Part shown: positions 14,588 through 21,957 of the stretch, piece by piece
How the letters are laid out: each line of letters starts with the position of its first letter
Numbering within the stretch: the first letter of the stretch is position 1
NCBI GenBank assembly: GCA_047629355.1
Contig: JBLHWU010000086.1
Location: 1-24,992, forward strand
Length of the DNA: 24,992 bases
DNA from: CAYUNA01 sp047629355
Lineage (GTDB): Bacteria; Bacteroidota; Bacteroidia; Chitinophagales; Saprospiraceae
Direction: 5' to 3'
Notes under the pieces: generated by a model
The model's input: the letters and a program-made list of their open reading frames with translations, nothing else
Told to the model about the DNA's origin: nothing
Database searches by the model: none
Made by a program: the position numbers and the translations under genes

Positions 14588-15772
14588 ATGACCACAATAA
14601 CAGCAACTTCTAAAAGCGAACGGCTAGACAATCTATTATATAGAATAAAAAAAGCAAGTAATTTATTTTTAGGTTATCCCGTATCTAAGGATTTCGATTA
14701 TTCAGAACTGTATGAATTTTTAAAGTATCCTATAAATAATCTCGGAGACCCGTTTGAAGATAGCACTTATAAAGTTCAGACGCATGAAATGGAAAGAGAG
14801 GTAATTAATTTTTTTGCTGAATTATTCAGGGCAAACCCGAAAGATTATTGGGGGTATGTTACCAACGGAGGGTCAGAAAGCAATCTGTATGGACTCTATA
14901 TCGCAAGAGAATTGTATCCGAAGGCAATGGTTTATTTTTCAGAATCTACCCACTATAGTGTAAAGAAAAATATCAATCTATTAAACATCCCAAGTATTGT
15001 TATTCGGTCCCAAGAAAATGGCGAAATAGATTATGATGACCTTGAAAACACGCTTCAATTCAATCGGCACAAGCCTGCAATTGTATTAACTACCTTTGGG
15101 ACAACGATGAAGGAAGCAAAAGATGATGTTGTGAAGGTCAAAAACATCCTGAAAAAATTAGCTATCCAAGACCATTACATACATTGCGATGCTGCTTTAT
15201 CCGGCTCATACGGTCCGTTCATCGAGCCTCGAATACCATTTGATTTTGAAGATGGAGCAGATAGTATTTCTATCAGCGGACATAAGTTTATCGGTTCTCC
15301 TATTCCATGTGGTGTTATTGTTACCAAACGTTCCTTAAGGGATAGAATTGCAAAAGGCGTTTCTTATATTGGTTCTTTAGACACAACGATTACGGGTTCT
15401 CGCAATGGACATAGCTCCTTATTTTTATGGTATGCCATCAAGACAATGGGTCTGGAAGGATTAAAAAATCGTTACTTGCAAAGCTTGAAGGTCGCTCAAT
15501 ATTGCAAAAAAGAATTATTAAAATTGGGCGTAGAAGCATGGAGTAATAAAGGTGCCATCACAGTGGTTCTTCCTAAAACATCAGATGCCATAAAAGATAA
15601 GTGGCAATTGGCAACAGAAGATGATATAACCCATATTATTTGTATGCCAAACGTGACTAAAGAACAAATTGATAAGTTTGTTGAAGATATAAAAAAAGAA
15701 AAGGAAGCTAACAAAACGTTGAGCCGCATTGCTCAACCGCAATTATTTAGCACAGAATACACGCTTCAATAG
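14588..15772 (+). CDS. hdc: Pyridoxal-phosphate-dependent histidine decarboxylase
   Basis: The start was placed at the ATG at 14588 (MTTITATSKSERLDNLL), giving 394 residues, close to the roughly 378 of Gram-negative histidine decarboxylases. It follows that family closely: LGYPVSKDFDYSELYEFL, INNLGDP, WGYVTNGGSESNLYG, STHYSVKK, GEIDYDDL, HCDAALSG, and SISGHKFIGSPIPCGVI with the Schiff-base lysine at residue 233, then TITGSRNGH. The Asp of HCDAALSG would pair with the PLP ring nitrogen. The reaction is decarboxylation of L-histidine to histamine, using pyridoxal phosphate; a related amino-acid substrate cannot be ruled out from sequence. No antiporter lies next to it, unlike in many acid-resistance decarboxylase operons. 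A divergent Lrp/AsnC gene is its likely regulator. Confidence 0.9.
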   Translation: MTTITATSKSERLDNLLYRIKKASNLFLGYPVSKDFDYSELYEFLKYPINNLGDPFEDSTYKVQTHEMEREVINFFAELFRANPKDYWGYVTNGGSESNLYGLYIARELYPKAMVYFSESTHYSVKKNINLLNIPSIVIRSQENGEIDYDDLENTLQFNRHKPAIVLTTFGTTMKEAKDDVVKVKNILKKLAIQDHYIHCDAALSGSYGPFIEPRIPFDFEDGADSISISGHKFIGSPIPCGVIVTKRSLRDRIAKGVSYIGSLDTTITGSRNGHSSLFLWYAIKTMGLEGLKNRYLQSLKVAQYCKKELLKLGVEAWSNKGAITVVLPKTSDAIKDKWQLATEDDITHIICMPNVTKEQIDKFVEDIKKEKEANKTLSRIAQPQLFSTEYTLQ

Positions 15773-15818
15773 AAGCGACTATCATTTTGATTAGGTCATC
15801 TACAGTAGCGCCTGATGA

Positions 15819-15900
15819 TTTATTTAATGCTTATTCCTTAGGAATGCGAATTAAATAAACTCAGACTCTTGAGAGGATATAAATCAATTCACAATAAGAA
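15819..15900. mobile_element. Abutting end remnants of family B MITEs, forming a hairpin after hdc
   Basis: TTTATTTAATGCTTATTCC (15819-15837) is a family B right end, and GGAATGCGAATTAAATAAA (15841-15859) is a left end; they meet outer tip to outer tip across TTA. The left-end part continues to about 15900 (CTCTTGAGAGGATAT resembles the arm at 13151) and then loses similarity. The two tips pair as a 19-bp stem, 47 bp after the hdc stop, and could act as a transcript end. Confidence 0.55.
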
Positions 15901-16019
15901 AAGCAAAATTATTGTTGGTTTGGTTTCAAGTTTTTTAGAAGGAAATAGACAGCATAAAATGTTTAATTTATTAGGTTCTTTGACAAATCCCGTGGAACAA
16001 AGTATTTCTTAAATTTTAA

Positions 16020-16095
16020 GAAGCGAGAAAATCGTAAGATTTTCGAGCTTCTTAAAACACAGCGCGGGTAGGTTTTTGAGGGACAAAGTAAAAGA
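16020..16095 (-). repeat. Compound REP-like repeat, copy 4 (inverted, incomplete)
   Basis: Hairpin 2 comes first (GAAGCGAGAAAATC, loop GTAA, GATTTTCGAGCTTC; 16020-16051). It is followed by GCGCGGGTAGG and TTTTTGAGGGACAAA, the remains of hairpin 1, whose other arm is missing. The order is reversed relative to the copies at 1939 and 13356. It lies between the convergent ends of hdc and alkB. Confidence 0.55.
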
Positions 16096-16177
16096 ACAAA
16101 TACTAAATTAGTACGCCCCCTTTTTAGCCGCATGAAAATTTAAATTACCATTGCGATTTTTTTTATTTTCAAACCAA

Positions 16178-17239
16178 TCAACCCAATGCCAATGCTACCC
16201 TATTCACCTCCGTCTTGACTCTTGAATTCATCATTTTAAACCACAATGGCGGCACCAATGCGATTAACATTGACCCTGGATAACCTGTTGGCAACTGTGG
16301 TGCTTCTTCAAAATGTCGCAGCGTTTGATACTTTCTTGATGCTTTAAAATGATGGTCAGAATGCCGCGTCAATTCATATAAAAAGATGCGCCCCATGTCG
16401 TGGTTAGAATTCCAAGAATGGTGTGGTTTGACATGTTCATATCGACCATTCGCCATCTTTTCACGTTCTAACCCATAATGTTCGATATAATTGACCGTTT
16501 CTAATTGTAAAAATCCAACAATCGCAATCGCTACTGCAAACAAGACCATTTGCCAACCAAAAACAAATCCAACCACCGCTAAATACGCGACTTGAATTAA
16601 TTGCAAACGCAACATTTCATTATTCAAACTAACGATTGACTGCCCTGCCCGATTCAATCTTACAGCCTCCAATTTCCATGCATCCAAATAACCATAGACC
16701 GTTGACCGAAACCAAAAAGCGTAGATATTTTCACCATAACGGGAAGTCGCAGGGTCTTCAACCGTCGCCACATTTAAGTGATGCCCTCGGTTGTGCTCAA
16801 TAAAAAAGTGGGTATATAAAACGGTCAATAATAACATTTTAGACATCAATTCTTCATACCAAGTCTTCCGATGCCCCAATTCATGCGCCACATTGATACC
16901 CAATGAACCAACGACGATACCGACACTGAAAGTCATGCCAACCATTTCGTATACCTCTAGTCCTCCAGCGGCAATTCGATTGAAATAAAGCCAAATTAAG
17001 ACATATAATAAGGGCACATTGACATAAACCATGGCATCAAAAAAGCGGTCAAGCAATTTCGACGGTTTTCGTTCAGACCCATAATTGTCTCCATTATTAA
17101 AACTGAATAATTCCAACAAAGGAATGCCCACAAAAGCAAATATTAAGGCAGCGAATGACCATGCGCCACCCCACAAAACAGCGATGTAGGCACAGGCGGT
17201 AGGGATTAATGCAAGGAGGTATTTTAAATCTTTTAGCAT
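16178..17239 (-). CDS. alkB: AlkB-type membrane di-iron alkane 1-monooxygenase
   Basis: This 353-residue polytopic membrane protein has all the histidine clusters of the AlkB family: HELGH at 119-123, HNRGHH at 149-154, the AlkB-characteristic NYIEHYG at 250-256, and TRHSDHH at 291-297. Hydrophobic segments lie near 7-48, 68-115, 133-147 and 212-246. The enzyme inserts oxygen into the terminal carbon of medium-chain alkanes at the cytoplasmic membrane, using electrons from a redox partner. The family is usually near 400 residues, so this is a compact member; desaturase-like or other alkyl substrates are possible. The divergent gene at 17590 codes a flavin/2Fe-2S reductase, a plausible electron donor in place of rubredoxin, which is not seen in the window. 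Confidence 0.9.
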   Translation of the reverse strand: MLKDLKYLLALIPTACAYIAVLWGGAWSFAALIFAFVGIPLLELFSFNNGDNYGSERKPSKLLDRFFDAMVYVNVPLLYVLIWLYFNRIAAGGLEVYEMVGMTFSVGIVVGSLGINVAHELGHRKTWYEELMSKMLLLTVLYTHFFIEHNRGHHLNVATVEDPATSRYGENIYAFWFRSTVYGYLDAWKLEAVRLNRAGQSIVSLNNEMLRLQLIQVAYLAVVGFVFGWQMVLFAVAIAIVGFLQLETVNYIEHYGLEREKMANGRYEHVKPHHSWNSNHDMGRIFLYELTRHSDHHFKASRKYQTLRHFEEAPQLPTGYPGSMLIALVPPLWFKMMNSRVKTEVNRVALALG

Positions 17240-17364
17240 TTGTTCTATAGTTTCTATTGTGAAAAAATTTAGTGTATGGATTATAATCTAACGGGTGTCT
17301 GATAAATTTTGACAATGCTCTTATAAAAAATTGTCGAAAACAAACGACTGTTGTGTACATTTGC

Positions 17365-17392
17365 ATTTTATTTCAAAACCGAAATGTAAAAT
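17365..17392. promoter_or_regulatory. Imperfect palindrome upstream of alkB
   Basis: ATTTTA-TTTC and GAAA-tg-TAAAAT are inverted around AAAACC, with a 2-nt bulge. It lies next to the stronger palindrome at 17398-17420 in the divergent alkB/reductase spacer. Confidence 0.3.
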
Positions 17393-17397
17393 TGACG

Positions 17398-17420
17398 TTT
17401 GATTTAAATACTAAATCAAA
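17398..17420. promoter_or_regulatory. Perfect operator-like palindrome between alkB and the reductase
   Basis: Perfect 9-bp arms TTTGATTTA and TAAATCAAA are separated by AATAC. The site is 158 bp upstream of the alkB start and 169 bp upstream of the reductase start, inside the shared divergent promoter region. The symmetry suits a dimeric regulator. No regulator gene is adjacent. Confidence 0.45.
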
Positions 17421-17472
17421 TTTACAAAAATTGTTCTGATAACAAAGAATAATCTAATATAAAAATTAGAAA

Positions 17473-17575
17473 AAGAAGTCAATAGTCAAATTATTCTATT
17501 GTCAAAAGTCAAAAAAGCACTTAATAAATCTGGCTTCTGACAGTAAAATGGTCTGACTTCTAACTTCTGACTTCT
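17473..17575. repeat. AAGAAGTC-type palindromic repeat, copy 1 (degenerate)
   Basis: The ends AAAGAAGTC and GACTTCT are inverted, with internal TTGTCAAAAGTCA and loop AAAAAGCACTTAATAAATCTG. The loop and arms match the perfect copy at 18703-18800 in the same orientation. It ends 14 bp before the reductase start codon, so it is most of that gene's leader. Confidence 0.6.
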
Positions 17576-17589
17576 AAAAAAATACAGCA

Positions 17590-18699
17590 ATGAGTAAGAA
17601 TTTCCATGCTTTAAAAGTAAAAGATATTAGAAAAGAAACTGCCGATGCAGTCACCGTTTCTTTCGATGTACCCGATACTCTAGAAAAAGATTTTAAATAC
17701 AAACAAGGACAGTATTTAACCCTTCGATTTGACATTGGTGGCGAGGATGTTCGACGAGCGTATTCGATGAGTAGTAGCCCTGTAGATGCAGATATTGCGG
17801 TGACCATTAAACGAGTCAATCGAGGTAAAGTCTCCAATTTTGTTCACGATAAAATAAAGACTGGTGACACCATTGATGTAATGAAACCAGAGGGTCGATT
17901 TTTTAGTGAATTGAACGAAGATGCTTGCAAAACTTACTACCTTTTTGGTGCAGGTAGCGGTATTACGCCATTGATGTCTATTTTGAAAACCATTTTGGAA
18001 TTTGAACCAAAAAGTACCGTTAATTTGCTGTACGGTAACCGCAATGAGGATTCAATTATTTTCAAAAACTCCTTAGATAATTTAGAAAAGAAATATGCAG
18101 GTCAATTGAAATGCGAGCATATTTTGAGCCAACCGATTAAAGAGAAAAAAGGTGGATTAAAAGGCTTGTTTTCTAAAGGAAAAGTCAATTGGGCAGGGAA
18201 AACTGGGCGCATCAATGCAAATATCGTAAGTGCGTTTTTAGAAGAGAATCCGGATAGAAATAAAGGCACAGAATACTTCATTTGTGGTCCTGGAACGATG
18301 ATTGATTCGGTGAAAGATTTGCTAAATGAAAAGGGTGTTGATAAGAAAAGTATTCATTTTGAAGCTTTTGTCAGTGCCGCAGATACCGCAGAAGCAAAAG
18401 CCAATTCTAAAGGTGGCATGACTGGTGCAAAAATGACCTGTCAATTGGATGGCAATGAAGTTGTGATTGAGGTACCAAAAGGGAAAAACCTACTCGATAC
18501 CTTATTAGATGCAGGCTACGATGCTCCATATTCCTGTACCGCAGGCGCGTGTGCAACGTGTATGGCGAAAGTGACAAAAGGAAAAGCAAAAATGGACCAA
18601 TGCTTCGCTTTAGATGATGATGAAATTGAAAATGGCTACGTTTTGACTTGTCAAGCACACCCAGAAACGGCAGAGATTGAGATGACGTTTGATGTATAA
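17590..18699 (+). CDS. Ferredoxin-NAD(P)H reductase with C-terminal 2Fe-2S domain (PaaE-like)
   Basis: This 369-residue protein has three domains in order. First is an FAD-binding barrel with RRAYSMSSSP and GKVSNF (about 5-105). Second is an NAD(P)-binding domain with LFGAGSGITPLMSIL, the nucleotide segment LYGNRNEDSIIF and CGPGTMID (about 110-265). Third is a plant-type ferredoxin domain with Cys316, Cys321, Cys324 and Cys354 (C-x4-C-x2-C-x29-C). The layout is that of PaaE/HmpX-type reductases that feed electrons from NAD(P)H to an oxygenase. A basic insert, KEKKGGLKGLFSKGKV, interrupts the NAD domain. It is divergent from alkB and is the likely donor to that monooxygenase; this pairing is inferred from position. 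Confidence 0.88.
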   Translation: MSKNFHALKVKDIRKETADAVTVSFDVPDTLEKDFKYKQGQYLTLRFDIGGEDVRRAYSMSSSPVDADIAVTIKRVNRGKVSNFVHDKIKTGDTIDVMKPEGRFFSELNEDACKTYYLFGAGSGITPLMSILKTILEFEPKSTVNLLYGNRNEDSIIFKNSLDNLEKKYAGQLKCEHILSQPIKEKKGGLKGLFSKGKVNWAGKTGRINANIVSAFLEENPDRNKGTEYFICGPGTMIDSVKDLLNEKGVDKKSIHFEAFVSAADTAEAKANSKGGMTGAKMTCQLDGNEVVIEVPKGKNLLDTLLDAGYDAPYSCTAGACATCMAKVTKGKAKMDQCFALDDDEIENGYVLTCQAHPETAEIEMTFDV

Positions 18700-18702
18700 A
18701 AA

Positions 18703-18800
18703 AAGAAGTCAGAAGTCAGACCATTTCATTGTCAAAAGTCAGAAAAAGCACTTCGCAAATCTGACTTTTGACAATGAAATGGTCTGACTTCTGACTTCTT
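18703..18800. terminator. 41-bp perfect inverted repeat between convergent genes
   Basis: The arms 18703-18743 and 18760-18800 are perfectly complementary over 41 bp around a 16-nt loop containing AAAAGCACTT. It lies 3 bp after the reductase stop and 6 bp before the receptor stop on the other strand, so it probably serves as a bidirectional terminator. It is the intact homologue of the repeat at 17473-17575. Confidence 0.6.
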
Positions 18801-18806
18801 TTCTTG

Positions 18807-21500
18807 TCAAAATTCAAAATTATAAGTCACCGAAGGAATCAATCCAAACAACGTAATCTCTTGCGCTGTATTTTCTAATGGGTCGATGTATAAGTATTCA
18901 GGATTGCGATGAAAATACACATTGTATAGGGCAACCGACCACGATTGTCTAAAACCATTCTCTTTTTCCTTCCGCCAAGTTGCCGAAATATCCGCCCGAT
19001 GATGATGATTTAACCGATAGTTATTTCGGTCGCCATATACGTCAATTATTTGCTCTCCTACCTCGTATTTTCCAATCGGAACTGTCACTAATTTACCAGA
19101 CAAATAACTCCACGACGCAGATACCGAAAAGCCTTCCCGAACCTCCCAAACACCGACCACCGAGACACTATGCGGTCGGTCTTGATTGGCATCAAATGCT
19201 CGTCCATCATTAATTTTTGCGAATCGGTCTTGCGTTTTTGAAAGGGTATAACTTAACCAACCTTTGAATCGTCCTGCTTGCTTTTTGAGCGCAAATTCGA
19301 GTCCATACGACCAAGACTTTCCAATAGTAATTTGTCCTTCGAGGTCATTTTGCAAATCAATGTTTGCCCCGTTTCGATAAGCAATTTGATTGATGCGATG
19401 CGTAAAGAAAGTTTCAACAGATCCCACCAATTTTTTATCGAAAAATTGACGATGATACCCTAAATTCATTTGGTTAGCCCGTTGCGGACGGATGTTCTTA
19501 CTACTTGGCAACCAAGCACTTGCAGGATTATTCACAAAAGAAGACGGCAACAATTGAAGGTATTGGATGGTGCGGTTATAAGTAAAAGTAACTTCGGTAT
19601 CTTGATTAAAATTTCGGGTAATAGACAACCTCGGTTCAATACCTTCCCAGTTTTTTATAACCTCGCCTTTTCTGTAAAATGCAGAATCAATCGGATTGCC
19701 AAAATCATCGTAATCGTAGAAATAATTATCTGAACCCAATACACCTAAGGACGATAAATGAATCCCCGCCTTCACCTGCCAATTGTCATTAATTTGCCAA
19801 TCGGCAGCGCCAAAAATGCCAGATTCCCAAGCGTAACGACGAGAGGTTCCACCCGTCAATTCCCCGGTATTATTATCAATCAAATTCCCTGGTAAAAAGC
19901 GATGATAAATGAGGCTTCCTCCAAATTTTAAACTCAAATCAGGCCTTTGAAAAAACTGGAAAGTGGACTTTAAATTAACGTCGTTTATTTTTGTTTGTAA
20001 AGCAAAATTAGACTGTACATCTGCATTAAATAAACCCGACAAATCGGTTGAAGATTTGAAATCGAAATCACTAATAATAATGGATGTATTGCAAAAAAGA
20101 CGGTTGCTAAATAGGTGATTCCAACGCCCTGTGACCGTATTATTTCCCCAGACAACCGAGAAATCTTCTTGTCCGCGAAAGACATCCCGACCGTTATAAG
20201 CAGAAAAATAGAAGCGGTCATTTTTTCCCAATTTAAAATTCACTTTACTATTAAGGTCGTAAAAAAAAAGGTCATTTTGCGGGACAGTGATGAATGGTTT
20301 AAATAATAAATCCAAATAAGTCCGCCGTCCTGCCACCATAAATGAGCCTTTGCCTTTGAATAATTGTCCCTCTAATTTTAAGCGCGACATCAACAGACCT
20401 GCACCGCCTGCAATCCCGAATTTCTTGTTGCTTCCCTCGTCCATTCTAATGTCTAAAACAGACCCCAACCGTCCTCTAAATTCCGTCGGAATCGAGCCTT
20501 TCATCAGCCGTACATCTTTAATCGCATCTGGATTAAAAATAGAAAAAACACCCAACAAATGTGATAAGTGATACACCGGTGCTTCATCCAATAAAACAAG
20601 ATTGTGGTCACTATTCCCCCCACGTACACTGAAGCCGCCACTCCCATCGCCTGTCATGTGTACACCAGGCAAAGATTCAAGGCTACGCACTAGATCCGAT
20701 TCGCCCAAAAGTGTGGGCATATTAGTTAAATTACTCAAATCAATTTTTTGGTTTTGTTCGTGTAACGAACCAGATTTCTCAGCACTTTCTCCAGTGACAA
20801 CGACTTGAGTTAATTCATTTGAATCAGATTTCAATTCCAAATCAATTCGCTGACTACTAGATATCTGCAAACTTTCAACTTTAGTTTTATATCCCAAATA
20901 CGAAAATTCAATTTGGTAATTTCCTTCAGGAATTGTGATGGAATAAAAACCGTATTCATTGGAATAAACACCCACTTCCATTGGATAGACGAAGACTGTC
21001 CCACCGATTAATTCCTCCCCTGTTCGGGCGTCGCGAAGATAGCCGTTGAGGGTATATTTTTTTTTCTTTTTTGGAGTTACTTCCGTTAATGTTCCCTCTA
21101 TTTTTGGGGCTAAAATAATGCGCTTCCCTTGCGGTAAAAAAGTCATCGCTGTATTCTTAAAAAGCATCGTTAGTATTCGCCGAACAGGCGTATTTTTAAA
21201 TGCCTTCGTATATTTTTCTGTTGGTAAAAAATCATTGGAATAGGAAAATTTACAATCAATGATTTTTTCAATTTTTTCGAGTGCTTCCGAGCAAGTATTT
21301 TCTTCTAAAAGCAAGTCAATCTTTTGGTTTAACAAGTTTATGTTTTCTTGGGCAGTGGCTTCATTTTTTATAAAAAACAGCATTAAACAAAAAAACGTAT
21401 ATTTAAAAATTAAAAAAAAAGGATTAAGTGGAAACGAAAGCTGTTTTTCCAAAAGTAGAAAAGGAGGGAATGGTGATTTTTTTATAAAAAATAGCTTCAT
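18807..21500 (-). CDS. TonB-dependent outer-membrane receptor with STN and carboxypeptidase-regulatory domains
   Basis: I place the start at the ATG at 21500 (MKLFFIKK), which gives 897 residues; the frame extends upstream to 21581, but that part runs into a palindromic repeat. The signal region is unusually long, with the hydrophobic core FFLIFKYTFFCLMLFFI and likely cleavage after ATA before QENINLLNQ. Next come an STN domain (SEALEKIEKIIDCKFSYSND to about RIILAPK), a carboxypeptidase-D-like regulatory domain (LNGYLRDARTGEELIGGT to LGYKTKVESL), the plug (SLESLPGVHMTGDGSGGFSV, RGGNSDHNLVLLDEAPVYH) and a beta-barrel ending in the terminal aromatic NFEF. An STN domain usually signals through an anti-sigma factor, but no FecI/FecR pair is next to it. 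The substrate is unknown; uptake of the alkyl substrate used by AlkB is only a guess. Confidence 0.9.
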   Translation of the reverse strand: MKLFFIKKSPFPPFLLLEKQLSFPLNPFFLIFKYTFFCLMLFFIKNEATAQENINLLNQKIDLLLEENTCSEALEKIEKIIDCKFSYSNDFLPTEKYTKAFKNTPVRRILTMLFKNTAMTFLPQGKRIILAPKIEGTLTEVTPKKKKKYTLNGYLRDARTGEELIGGTVFVYPMEVGVYSNEYGFYSITIPEGNYQIEFSYLGYKTKVESLQISSSQRIDLELKSDSNELTQVVVTGESAEKSGSLHEQNQKIDLSNLTNMPTLLGESDLVRSLESLPGVHMTGDGSGGFSVRGGNSDHNLVLLDEAPVYHLSHLLGVFSIFNPDAIKDVRLMKGSIPTEFRGRLGSVLDIRMDEGSNKKFGIAGGAGLLMSRLKLEGQLFKGKGSFMVAGRRTYLDLLFKPFITVPQNDLFFYDLNSKVNFKLGKNDRFYFSAYNGRDVFRGQEDFSVVWGNNTVTGRWNHLFSNRLFCNTSIIISDFDFKSSTDLSGLFNADVQSNFALQTKINDVNLKSTFQFFQRPDLSLKFGGSLIYHRFLPGNLIDNNTGELTGGTSRRYAWESGIFGAADWQINDNWQVKAGIHLSSLGVLGSDNYFYDYDDFGNPIDSAFYRKGEVIKNWEGIEPRLSITRNFNQDTEVTFTYNRTIQYLQLLPSSFVNNPASAWLPSSKNIRPQRANQMNLGYHRQFFDKKLVGSVETFFTHRINQIAYRNGANIDLQNDLEGQITIGKSWSYGLEFALKKQAGRFKGWLSYTLSKTQDRFAKINDGRAFDANQDRPHSVSVVGVWEVREGFSVSASWSYLSGKLVTVPIGKYEVGEQIIDVYGDRNNYRLNHHHRADISATWRKEKENGFRQSWSVALYNVYFHRNPEYLYIDPLENTAQEITLFGLIPSVTYNFEF

Positions 21501-21530
21501 ATAGAAATTTTGCGTGATGGTGTTTTCCAT

Positions 21531-21610
21531 GTGTAGGGGCGGACCCTTGTGGTCGCCCAACGTGTAGCAAAAACGCAACATTGGGCGACCACAAGGGTCC
21601 GCACCTACAC
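21531..21610. repeat. GTAGGGGCGGACCC-type palindromic repeat
   Basis: The arms beginning GTGTAGGGGCGGACCCTTGT and, reversed, GTGTAGGTGCGGACCCTTGT extend together for about 30-33 bp through GGTCGCCCAA, with a short A-rich loop. Similar GC-rich REP palindromes are widespread in bacteria. It sits just upstream of the receptor start and overlaps its longest open frame, which argues for the downstream ATG. Confidence 0.65.
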
Positions 21611-21957
21611 CAGGGATTCGAGTTACTTTCCAAATTTCAGTAAATTATAGTGCTTTATGGAATAGCAAAACTTTACCCGCCCCAAATGAAACCGAAATAC
21701 ACCATAAAAAAAAATTATACTCCCTTTTTCCGTTTTTTTTAACGAAAAATCCACTTCAAAACAAGTTTTGCCAAGTTTATGACACGAAAAAAAACCGCTT
21801 TTTCATAAAAATTTGAAAGAGACCGCTATTTTTGGGGCAGATAGGGATTTATATGTTTTTACTCCATTCCAGAACTGCGACACCAATTTATAAAAAACTG
21901 ATTATCAGCAATTTAAATATTCCCTATCCAAATTAGCTGTAATATATTTACAACAAA
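21611..21957. other. AT-rich divergent spacer between receptor and giant secreted protein
   Basis: No gene was found. It holds several A-tracts and a TATTTTTG box on the plus strand at 21827-21834, which fits TAnnTTTG but lies 124 bp from the downstream ATG and has no well-spaced -33 element. Promoters for both flanking genes should be here. Confidence 0.4.
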
